NCBI RefSeq assembly: GCF_004193775.1
Contig: NC_041016.1
Location: forward strand, 41,374,022-41,438,021
Direction: 5' to 3'
DNA from: Glycine soja
Lineage: Eukaryota; Streptophyta; Magnoliopsida; Fabales; Fabaceae
DNA length: 64,000 nucleotides
Shown: one piece after another, positions 55,300 through 64,000 of the stretch
How positions within the stretch are numbered: the stretch's first letter is position 1
Layout: each line of letters starts with the position of its first letter
The notes under the pieces: model-generated
Told to the model about the DNA's origin: nothing
Databases searched by the model: none
Seen by the model: the letters and a program-made list of their open reading frames with translations, nothing else
Position numbers and translations under genes: made by a program

Positions 55300-58035
55300 C
55301 TGAAAGCCTTACCTCCACACTTGAATTATGTTTTTCTTACAGGTGATTCACATAAACCAATCATCATCAATTCAAATCTCTCTAAAGAAGAAAAAAGAGT
55401 GGTGAAAATTTTGCAAGACAACATACGAGGAATTGGCTAGACCTTATCAGACCTCACAAGTATTAGTCTTTATTATTGTATGCATAGAATTTTAATGGAA
55501 GAGGATTATAAACCTCTAGCTCAGCCACAAAGACGCATCAATCCAACCATGAAAAAAGTGGTACGAAAGGAGGTAGTCAAGCTATTAAAGGCTGAAATGA
55601 TATATCCTATTTCTGATAGCCAGTGGGTAACTCCAGTACAAGTAGTTCCCAAAAAAGGTGGTATGATTGTTATAAAAAATGGAAAAACCAATGAGCTAAT
55701 ACCAACTCATACTGTTATGGGTTGGAGAATGTGTATTGATTACAAGAAGCTCAACAAAGCCACCAGAAAAGATCATTTTTCATTGTCATTTATGGATCAA
55801 ATGTTGGAGAGACTAGCATGGTAACAATATTATTTTTTCTTGATGGGTATTTAGGATATAATCAAATCACTATTAATCCTGAAGATCAAGAAAAGACATC
55901 CTTTACCTGCCCCTTCAATGTTTTTGCTTACAGAAAGATGCCCTTCAGTCTGTGTAACGCTCCTGCAACATTCCAATGGTGCATGCTTTCTATTTTCTTT
56001 GGTCTCATTGAAAAAAGTATTGAAGTATTTATGGATGAGTTCTCTATTTTTGGCTCTTCTTTTGATATATGTCCATCTTGTTGGATCAAGTGGCCTCAGA
56101 ATAATTAAGAAGGGGGGGTTGAATTAATTATTACTAGACCTTTACTAATTAAAATATTATCCTTCTTAGGCTTTTACTATAATGTTAAGAAAATAAAGAA
56201 CAAAGATAGAAACTTAACCAAAAGTAAAAGCAATAATTAAAGTGCACAGCGGAAAATAAAGAGTGTGGGGAAGAAGAAGACAAACACAAGAGTTTTATAT
56301 TGGTTCGGCAACAACCCGGGCCTGCATCCAGTCCCCAAGCGACCTGCGGTCCTTGAGATTTCTTTTCAACCTTGTAAAAACCTTTACAAGCAAAGATCCA
56401 CAAGGGATGTACCCTCCCTTGTTCTCTTTGAACAACCTAGTGGATATACCCTCCACTAGAACTGATCCACAAGAGATGTACCATCTCTTGTTCTCAGTCA
56501 CAACAACCCAAGTAGATGTACCCTCCAATGTGTTAAGACAAAGTTCTCAGACGGTTAGTCCTTTGAAACTTTGTAAAGGGGGAAACAAAAGAATTCTCAG
56601 GCGGTTAGTCCATTGAAATCTTTTGTTTATGGGAAAGGGAAGAATCAAAAGAATTCTCAGACTGTGTCATTTTGAATTCTTTGACAAGGGAGAAAGGAGA
56701 CACAAAAGAATTTAGGTGGTTAGTCCTTCATTCTTTTGGAAAAGGGAGAAGAGAGACACAAAAACAATTCAGGCGGTTAGTCCTTGGCGAATTATTTTTG
56801 GCAAAGGGAGAAGAGAATGAAAAAGATGAATAGCACAGTTTTGTTTTCAAGGTTTGGAAAACCAGAAAACTTTAGAAAGCTTTTTGGCAAAGGAAGAAGA
56901 AGAAGAAGTTCAAGAAGATGTTCAAAGAGATTCAAAGGTTGTAAAAGAATATGTGGAAAAGTTGTTTGTAAAGGTTGTAAGTCATATTCAAATTTAAATC
57001 AAGGTCTTGCTTTTATAGACTCTTCAAGTCTGGTCAAGAAAACCATTGGAAGAGTTATAACCTTTAGAAAAACCTGAAAACCATTGGAAGAGTTACATCT
57101 TTTGATTTTTGTTCAAAACTTGTCACTAGTAATCGATTACCAAATCATTGTAATCGATTACCAAATCATTGTAATCGATTACACAAAGCTTTTTTTGTGA
57201 AAGGATGTGACTCTTCACATTTGAATTTGAATTTCAACGTTCAAACACACTGGTAATCGATTACCAATATATTGTAATCGATTACACCATTTTGAAATTG
57301 ATTGGAATGTTGTAAATTCAGTTGAAAGCTTTTTGAAAACAAAACTTGCCACTGGTAATCGATTACAGTTTACTGTAATCGATTACCAGAGAGTAAAAAC
57401 TCTTTGGTAAAAGATTTTGTGAAAACTTCATGTGCTACTCAATGTTTTTGAAAAAAAAATAGTACTTATCTTTAATGAGTCTTTTCTTGATTCTTGAATC
57501 TTGAATCTTGAATCTTGATCTTGATTATTCTTGATTCTTGATTCTTGACTTGAAACTTGATTCTTGAATCTTTCTCTTGATTCTTGAATTGTTCTTGACT
57601 CAATCTTGAAATCATTCTCTTGGGCTTTTTGTCATCATCAAAACACCTTGAATCAATCTTGATTCATCATCATGAAGCAATGAGGCTTGCTTCTACACAT
57701 CTAATCTTGACACTGTACTAAACTGGTGTGTTGAAACAAACCTGGTACTCAATTGGGAGAAATGCCACTTTATGGTGACTGAAGGCATTATGCTGGGTCA
57801 TAAAATCTCAGTGTATGGCATTGAGGTTGACAAAGCTAAGGTGGAAGTCAGTGAAAAATTGCCACCACCAGTAAATGTCAAAGGCATTAGAAGTTTTTTA
57901 GGACATGTTGGATTCTGCAGGTGTTTCATGAAAGATTTTTCTAAAATTGTCAAGCCCTTAAGCAATCTTTTGAATAAAAAAGGTTCATTTCATTTTGATA
58001 AATTATGTTTTGAAGCTTTTGATACTTTGAAATAG
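55300..58035 (+). pseudogene. Reverse transcriptase of element F, split by solo LTR S2
   Basis: Seen in order: YCMHRILMEEDYKPLAQPQR, the fingers region RKEVVKLLKAEMIYPISDS and WVTPVQVVPKKGG, GWRMCIDYKKLNKATRKDHF, a frameshift near 55820, FFLDGYLGYNQI (first catalytic Asp), LCNAPATFQWCML, and VFMDEFSIFG, where most relatives have a second Asp in place of Glu. S2 is inserted at 56079. The frame resumes at 57703 with LDTVLNWCVETNLVLNWEKC and KGIRSFLGHVGFCRCFMKDF. A TAG ends it at 58033. The mutated catalytic pair, stops and insertion make it inactive. Confidence 0.87.
56079..57697. repeat. Solo LTR S2 inserted in the RT of F
   Basis: The 1,619-bp insert starts TGTTGGATCAAGTGGCCTC and ends GCTTCTACA, with CATCT on both sides. 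Taking it and one CATCT out rejoins the RT frame exactly. It is the same family as S1. It carries seven GTAATCGATTAC palindromes (57128-57390), some in back-to-back pairs, and a CTTGATTCTTGAAT-type slippage run at 57480-57600. The open frame 56784-57077 is Lys/Arg-rich by chance. Confidence 0.86.
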
Positions 58036-58091
58036 AAAGTATCTTTGCACCCATAATCACTGCTCCAAATTAGACACTAGATTTTGAAATA

Positions 58092-58481
58092 ATGTGTGAT
58101 GCAAGTGATTATGCAGTTGGAGCAATTCTAGGTCAAAGGAAAAATAAAATTTTACATGTCATACACTATGCAAGCAAGATTTTAAATGAAGCTCAAATTA
58201 ATTATGCAACAACTGAGAAAGAATTGCTTGCAATAGTATATGCTTTGAAAAAAATTAGATCTTATTTGATAGGATCTAAAATTGTGGTTTTTACTGATCA
58301 TGCTGCTATAAGATATCTATTGGTTAAAGCTGATTTTAAACCCCGACTTATCCGTTGGATTCTGTTGTTGCAAGAATTTGATTTGGAAATCAAGGATAAA
58401 AAGGGAAGTGAAAATCATGTAGCTGGTCATCTGTCTAGGCTGACTGTTGATGAGGTGACCACACAAGGACCTAAGATTTAA
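58092..58481 (+). pseudogene. RNase H domain of element F
   Basis: An open stretch begins [18 protein letters not shown], followed by [40 protein letters not shown] and [20 protein letters not shown]. These hold the catalytic D-E-D residues (in CDASD, TEKEL and FTDHA) and the C-terminal HLSRL tail, here AGHLSRL. It degrades element RNA in RNA-DNA hybrids. It is open for 129 codons, but it is cut off from RT by stops and from integrase by a hAT insertion. Confidence 0.87.
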
Positions 58482-58577
58482 GAAGAGTTTCCTGACAAGA
58501 AGCTATTTAAGATTTCAGTAAGGCCATGGTTTGTTGAGATGGCTAATTTTAAAGCAGCTGGTGCACTCCCTGATGAT

Positions 58578-59454
58578 TAGGGGTGGGTAAGCGGGCCGAC
58601 CCGCCCATGTAAGCCTGCATTGACAGCGGACCGGGCCAGCCCGCCCCGCATTCTTATACGGACCTAATAAATTGGTTCGCCCCCGCCCTGCGGACCCCAC
58701 GGGTCAAATGGGCCGGTCTGCGGGCCTAGTTTTAAAAGAATTTCAATTTCAATAAAAATGCAACACAATAAAATTAAGTTCAACACAAATGTAAATAAAA
58801 TATCAACAATTAGTCAATTACATCAATAAATAATGTCTTAACAAAAGAAAATCCAAGCAATAAATCTAAAATATGAAACTTAAACATCTCCAACAACAAA
58901 TGATTCCATATTTGAAGTAGCTTGAGCCTTCTCCATCTCCACATCTTCATATTCTTTTCCTAAAACTCAAAACGATAATAAATATTAGAATCAACTCAAG
59001 TTAAGTGATTGAAAGACAATAATTATTACACATTATTTACCTTGCTCATTAAATCCTAGTAACCAATTTTTAGTACATATCAAGGCTTGCACATTATCAC
59101 CAAGAAGCCTAGTTCAATATTTGTTAAGCACCCGTGAGCCAATACTAAATGCCGATTTGGAAGTCATAGTTGTAATTTAGATGCTTAAAATATCACAAGC
59201 CAACAATGAAAGATCTGGATTAAGCGGGATTCTTAAGGTGCTGTATTTGGTGGGATTCTCAAACCATGGATTAAGCGGGCTTACGGGCAACCCATGGACC
59301 CCACAGACCAAACCCGCATAGTCCGTGGGTTAAGCGGGGCGGGCCCAAAAATATTGCATAACTATGGACTATTTATAAAAATCGGTCGGTTACCCGCGCG
59401 GACCGTGGGCCCCACGAGCCAGTCCATGGACCTGAGCCCGTTTACCCACCCCTA
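58578..59454 (-). mobile_element. Non-autonomous hAT transposon inserted between RNase H and integrase of F
   Basis: The 877-bp insert has terminal inverted repeats TAGGGGTGGGTAA at the left and TTACCCACCCCTA at the right, followed by GC-rich subterminal motifs (GCGGGCC, ACCCGC). The flanks are CTGATGAT and CTGATACT, an 8-bp duplication with two mismatches, typical of hAT. The minus strand keeps the last two exons of a hAT transposase, so it is a deletion derivative of an autonomous element. Confidence 0.82.
58880..59223 (-). pseudogene. hAT transposase C-terminal fragment (dimerisation domain)
   Basis: Read on the minus strand, 59223-59041 gives PDLSLLACDILSI, then a stop, then TMTSKSAFSIGSRVLNKY and LLGDNVQALICTKNWLLGF, the signature end of the hAT C-terminal dimerisation region. 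A GT donor follows at 59040 and an AG acceptor at 58961-58960. A short last exon (KEYEDVEMEKAQ...) ends at TAA 58880. Two stops break the main exon. The catalytic part of the transposase and its BED finger are absent. Confidence 0.82.
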
Positions 59455-59462
59455 CTGATACT

Positions 59463-60714
59463 TTAACTTGGCACCAAAAGAAGAATTTTTTCAGGGATAC
59501 TAAATATTTTGTGTGGGATGATCCTTATCTATTTAAAATTGGAACAGACAATCTCCTACGGAGGTGTCTAACTCAAAAGGAGGCCAAAAGCATACTGTGG
59601 CATTGTCGTAGTTCACTTTATGGAGGCCATTATAATGGAGAGAGGACTACTTTTAAGGTTCTCCAATCTGGTGTTTATTAGCCCACCTTGTTCAAAGATG
59701 CTCATGAATATGTCCAAAGGTGTGACAAATGCCAAAGAATAGGTGGACTCTCCAAAAGGAATGAAATGCCACTACAAAATATTTTGGAAGTCGAAGCTTT
59801 TGACTACTGGGGGATAGATTTCATAGGTCCATTTCCTTCATCTTACTCACATGAATACATTGTATTGGTTGTGGACTATGTAACAAAATAGGTGGAAGTA
59901 GTAGTGGTACAACATGTAGATACAAAAGCCGTTATTCGTTTCCTAAGAAAGAATATCTTCTCAAGGTTTGGCACACCCAGGGAACTAATAAGTGACGGAG
60001 GATCTCATTTTTGTAATGCCCAACTCACAAAAGTCCTCTAACACTACAGTATCAAACACAAGGTAGCTTCGCCTTAGCACCCTCAGACCAATGGGCAAGT
60101 TGAAGTTTCTAACAGAGAAGTTAAGAAAATCTTAGAAAAGACAGTTGCTCAATCAAGGAAGGATTGGTCCCAAAAGCTAGATGAAGCTTTATGGGCATAC
60201 AAAACAGCATACAAAGAGTAAAAATCTTGTCACCTACGCCTTTCCAAAACAACATACAAAACAACATATAAAACAGCTTTATGGAAAATCTTGTCACCTA
60301 CCTATTGAGTTGGAACATAAAGCATATTGGGCATTAAAATTTCTGAACTTCAACTCAAATCTTGTCACCTACGCCTTTCCATGAATTGGAGGAACTGAGG
60401 TTTCAAGCTTATGAGAATTCCAAGCTTTATAAGCAAAGAGTAAAAATCTATCATGACAAAAAGTTGTCAAAAAGGAATTTTCAGCCTGGTCAACAGGTAT
60501 TGGTATTTAATTCTAGACTAAGATTGTTTCTAGGTAAGCTAAAATCCATGTGGTCTAGACCATTTATCATTAAAGAAGTTATGCCACATGGAGCAGTGAT
60601 ATTGGAGGACCCAACCACCAAAAGGACATGGACCGTGAATGGTAGCAGAATCAAACACTACTTAGGTGGAGATTTTGATAGGCTAATCACTATTGTCCAG
60701 CTGCAAGAGGCTTG
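59463..60714 (+). pseudogene. Integrase of element F, rearranged
   Basis: It begins just after the hAT duplication with WHQKKNFF. A zinc finger of the H-H-C-C type follows (SLYGGHYNGERTTFKVLQS, YVQRCDKCQRIGG), then the catalytic core with D in FDYWGIDFIGPFPSS, D in LISDGGSHFCN and E in [15 protein letters not shown]. The C-terminal part (60362-60714) is open: FHELEELRFQAYENSKLYKQ, PGQQVLVFNSRLRLF, LKSMWSRPFIIKEVMPHGAV. Stops, mostly TAG, lie near 59680, 59890, 60040 and 60075. Between 60211 and 60381 copies of nearby sequence have been inserted and break the frame. Confidence 0.86.
60212..60381 (+). repeat. Patchwork of templated insertions in the integrase of F
   Basis: A 25-bp sequence, AAATCTTGTCACCTACGCCT plus TTCCA, is present at 60222-60246 and 60357-60381, and its first part TCTTGTCACCTAC also at 60288-60300, where it belongs to the GKSCHLP coding block. 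CAAAGAGTAAAAATCT at 60212-60227 matches 60435-60450 downstream. The segment AAAACAGC-TTTATGG is likewise duplicated around 60270. Confidence 0.75.
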
Positions 60715-60720
60715 AACCAC

Positions 60721-61765
60721 AACAAGGACATCCAGCTATAAAGACGTTAAAGAAGCGCTCCTGAGAGGCAACCTAGTATTTTGAACTTTACTTTTAAAAT
60801 TTCTTTTCTTCTGATTTCATACTTGTGTTATTTAAATATTTGTTTGTTTGAAATATTTTTAAATATTTTAGGATTATCATTTTATTTATAAGGGATTAAT
60901 TATCCATGTTAAATTTTTCTACTAAAAAAAGCAGACTATTACCTCGCTAGGGCGAGTGAACGTCTGGAAAAAAAATAAAAAGGGGAGTGAAATCAAATTT
61001 CACCCCGCTCATTTCAAAAATCAAACTCCAAAACCCTTCTTCCTCATAAAGCATGAAGGCTACGCCTTCTTCACCCAGAAATTCATACTACTGACCTCCT
61101 TTTCTCCAATTTATGCATTTCACTTCATCTCATTCAAGTAAGAACCATGTTCTGTCTAATTTTTGCATCTTGTTTATGTGTTATTTGATGATTTGTGCTT
61201 TCCTCTCAATGAAATGAAATTTAATTTTTTGTATGAATGAATGATCATTTGTTCAAAAGATATGTTGTTCTGAATTATGTAGGCCTGCTCTTGCTTTTCT
61301 ACTTGTTCGCATTTTTTTATTGTTCTCAATCCCTCATTTATACATGCCTAAACATGTGCACACCAAGTGTTCGATAAAATTTCACAATGGCTATACTATG
61401 TTTTCCTTTAAAAATTTGAATGCTTAAACATGTTTAGTCATTAGTTTAGGTGTGAGATCAACTCAAATTGATAACTTAAATGGGGCTGTGAATTGAGCTT
61501 GAAATTACAACATTTCCTTAAAATGCAATTACATGAGTTATTAGTAAGCAATTAAACTTGTTGGGTTTGAATGGCCAACATTTTATTTTGGACTTAAATT
61601 GCTGCATTTGGGTGGATTGAATTGTTGTTTAAAATGTTGTTTGGATTGAACTTTCACACACATATTGACTTCTTGGTTGCTAAAAATTGACCAATTCAAA
61701 ATGGCTAGGTATTCCTTGAAAAATAACTTTTGCTAAAATTCTAGTTGGATTTGTCTTTGTTACAA
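60721..61765 (+). other. Spacer of element F between integrase and env-like ORF
   Basis: It contains the GACGTTAAAGAAGCGCTCC-GAGAGGCAACC signature (60744-60770), also seen in element E at 43193-43225, one CTCGCTAGGGCGAG palindrome at 60942-60955, and AT-rich DNA. There is no convincing ORF. In element E the same spacer is expanded into a long palindrome array. Confidence 0.7.
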
Positions 61766-63079
61766 ATGGCTACAAAGAAACTTACCTCTAAGAGAGCTAG
61801 GAAGACCACTACAGGAGAAGGATCTAGCACAGCTCCACCTGTAGAATTTGAATTTGATGGACACCACTTTCATAGTGAGGAACATCAATGTTGCTTTGAA
61901 GTGATCAAAGATTGGTCTTTCCTCAAGGAAATGAGGGTCTAATTAGATGAGGGTGAGTATCTTGAATTCCAAATAGAGATTGCTAGGACACATTGGACAC
62001 AGCTTGTAGAGCCCATGCCTAAAGATGACCTTGAAGTTGTCCTGGAATTTTATGCAAATGCTTGGCCTACTAAGGAAGGTGTTATGGATAAGCGCTCTAA
62101 AGTGCGAGGCCAATGGATTCCTTATGACACAGATGCCATCAACCAATTTTTAGGGAATCCATTGATCGTAGAGGAGGGACAACAATGTGAATACACTGCA
62201 ATAAGAGGTCAGACTACAGGTTTTGATGAAAAGGCCATTGATCAGCTACTTTGCTTCCCAAGACGTAATTTTTTATGGAGCATGGAAAGGAAGTGGTTTC
62301 AAATAATGCACACCAACATGATGACTCTGACTTAAATCTGGATGACTTTCCTTCTCAGCAATATCCTACTGAGTGACCACAACTCTGATCTTACCCTACC
62401 TAAATGTTAGCTGGTTTACAACATTATGGAGTAGATCAGTGTTCATGTGGCCCAACTCATTTCAAATGATATCCATCAGTTTGTTGGTACTGAACCTCCT
62501 AGGCATCCAGTGGATCCAGAAAAGTCCAACAAGGCACTGGGTTTTCCTGCTTTAATTACAGATCTCTGCCAATTCAATGGAGTACCAGACACACCAACAA
62601 AACACATATGGCCTCCAATTAACAAATCATTTATTGAAAAATATTGCATGCCAAGGCAGGTACAACAACTAGAGTAGGATCAACAACCTCAACCAGCAAC
62701 AGATGCACCACCACCACCTCCATGTCAGCCACCATCCTTGGAGTCCATCTCAATCCACTTGCAGAGGATGGAGCTCCAGATGCACACGTACATGCGTCAT
62801 TTGGCTGACTAGCAGGCAACAAATCATAGGGGCCATATGCAATTAAATGACAACTTCTACCACTACACACTGCACCAGCATTGTCAGGACCCTAGCCCTT
62901 ACCCTTGGCTTACTCCCGAGAAGTTTAGAGTCACTATTGCATGACCTGGAGACAAGTCTATTTTTCAGGAAGAGGCAGGACTTGTAGATGCTCAAGGAGC
63001 TACCCAAGGAGATGAAGGAAGAGCTGAGGAAGATGAAGACATGGCGGATTTGGTTGATTATTTCATTGAAGAAGACTGA
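61766..63079 (+). pseudogene. Env-like ORF of element F (putative plant transposon protein type)
   Basis: One frame of 438 codons from ATG 61766 to TGA 63077-63079 is kept without frameshift but has about seven in-frame stops (first at 61940). It starts MATKKLTSKRARKTTTGEG, then has FEFDGHHFHSEEHQCCFEVI, the domain core VVLEFYANAWPTKEGVMDKR and VRGQWIPYDTDAINQFLGNP, a second block FVGTEPPRHPVDPEKSNKAL, a Pro/Gln-rich region, and an acidic end (DEDMADLVDYFIEED). The core matches the env-like ORFs of E and SIRE1. No membrane segment is evident. Confidence 0.83.
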
Positions 63080-64000
63080 GCTCCTTAGCCATGATCTTCA
63101 AAAATTTGCAAACTTGTCTTTTTGTTTATTTATCGCTTTGTATTAAAATTTCAGTACTTTATTATAGTTACTATTTTGGATTTTTGTTTACGCTTGTTTA
63201 TTTTGCCTATTTTACACGTGGTTTGATATTCTGTTAGTTTAGTTATAGATTATAACTCTTTTTTGGAACTTAAACAGAAAAAATTTCTTGATCATAACCT
63301 GCTTTGGAAAGAATCAAACAACCAATATTTTTGAAACTTATATTTTGGATCAAAACACAAAAAGGAATTCTTTTGAAAAAATTAAGAATGAAAAACAATG
63401 AAGGACTTTCCCAAAACCTAGATGAATTCAGATGTTTTTGCATGGACTTGATAAAAGAACAAATTTTGAAACATTGATTTGATTTGAATATGGAAACAGG
63501 CCTTAAGCTTTAGTGATTGTGTGCAACCACAGATTTTACATTGAGCGTCCTCATTGATATGTTCTACATTTGGTCTTGCATGAATTTCTAATTGTCATAA
63601 CATATGATTCATGGATATGATCTAGGCATTCTTTCTTTCTTTCTTTACATTTTAAGCCATTGACCAAACAGTTATACCAATGAATACTATTTTACCATTT
63701 GCAAGCCCTTTGAGACAAACACTTGATATTTTGTTGGAACACTAACCTAAGATAAAAGTTTCCTACCTTACCTTAGGTTAGGAGAGCAAGGGTGCTTTGA
63801 GGGGAATTTCTATCATTTGGCGGCTAATGTGATGTAAATACTCTATTTCTATGGGTATTAAAGGAAATTAAATAGTTATCAGAAAATAAAAGAACAAAAA
63901 TGGAAAAGAAAAGAGAAAAGAAAAAGAAAAGCAAAGTTCTTTGTGAATAAATAAATGTTTGAATCATGTACAGAGTTGTTGTATATATCTAAAGAAGTGA
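63080..64000 (+). other. 3' noncoding region of element F, 3' LTR not reached
   Basis: AT-rich untranslated sequence follows the env-like ORF. GGTTAGGAGAGCAAGGGTGC and GAGGGGAATTTC at about 63775-63810 contain purine-rich runs, and AAAAGAAAAGAGAAAAGAAA lies near 63903, but no LTR start (TG next to a purine tract) could be confirmed before the window ends. Confidence 0.55.

Larger units (their letters stand above)
51215..64000 (+). mobile_element. Element F: Athila/Diaspora-like gypsy, full layout but decayed, runs off the window
   Basis: The order is 5' LTR (about 51215-52427), primer-binding site, leader, gag (52673), protease, RT, RNase H, integrase (to 60714), a spacer with a GCGCTCCTGAGAGGCAACC signature (60753) and one CTCGCTAGGGCGAG palindrome, an env-like ORF (61766-63079), and 3' noncoding DNA. 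The 3' LTR is outside the window. Solo LTR S2 interrupts RT and a hAT transposon interrupts integrase. Many stops and several frameshifts show the copy is dead. The gag and protease segments are close relatives of those in element E. Confidence 0.85.

Noticed and set aside
56784..57077. 97-codon Arg/Lys-rich frame in solo LTR S2
   Set aside because: It lies inside a solo LTR, has no counterpart in S1 and no recognisable domain.
1..64000. tRNA, rRNA or other structural RNA genes
   Set aside because: No cloverleaf, conserved loop or rRNA segment was recognised; tRNA-like matches are only the short primer-binding sites.

Overview
The window is AT-rich plant nuclear DNA, almost certainly from soybean or a close Glycine relative, and looks like gene-poor, retrotransposon-filled chromatin. 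The main reason is a very young SIRE1-type Sirevirus. It has 1,087-bp LTRs that differ at one base by my reading, a gag-pol frame ending in TAG CAA TTA, and an in-phase envelope-like frame. The Ty3/gypsy LTRs around it are also of types I associate with soybean. No intact host gene is complete here. The two host loci are the 3' exons of an oxidosqualene cyclase (triterpene synthase) gene at 2-3670 (+) and a broken leucine carboxyl methyltransferase (LCMT1-like) gene at 47776-50469 (-).

The rest is nested insertions, most of which can be dated relative to each other by 5-bp target-site duplications (TSDs). Element G is a minus-strand Athila/Diaspora-like gypsy: LTR at 4876-5494, env-like tail at 25857-27505. 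It is split by element A (5821-25851, TSD ATTCC), a gag-only gypsy. A is itself split by element B (7680-17438, TSD TCTGG), a second gag-only gypsy, and by solo LTR S1 (19677-20708, TSD ATAAG). Element E (27506 to about 46735, minus strand) is another Athila-like gypsy with gag-protease and env-like coding but no reverse transcriptase or integrase. E is split by the SIRE1 copy (33087-42707, TSD GTGGG) and by solo LTR C (43425-45284, TSD ATTGG). E loses its 5' end next to the LCMT1-like pseudogene. Element F (about 51215 to beyond 64000, plus strand) is a full-layout but decayed Athila/Diaspora-like gypsy (gag, protease, RT, RNase H, integrase, env-like). It is split by solo LTR S2 (56079-57697, TSD CATCT) and by a non-autonomous hAT transposon (58578-59454).

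A and B carry gag but no pol. Where pol would sit they have long tandem arrays whose units each contain a small inverted repeat. The LTRs of A, B, C and F form a mosaic: A shares its first half with F and its second half with B and C, which points to LTR swapping between autonomous and non-autonomous families. All the gypsy LTRs except S1/S2, plus the spacer between pol and env-like in E, carry clusters of a short palindrome (CTCGC-GCGAG). Its copy number differs between sister LTRs of the same element. An env-like ORF with the same core domain occurs in SIRE1 (copia) and in E and F (gypsy).

I saw no tRNA, rRNA or CRISPR array. Coordinates of LTR ends, TSDs and splice sites were read directly from the sequence. 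Family names are from recognition, not from a search.
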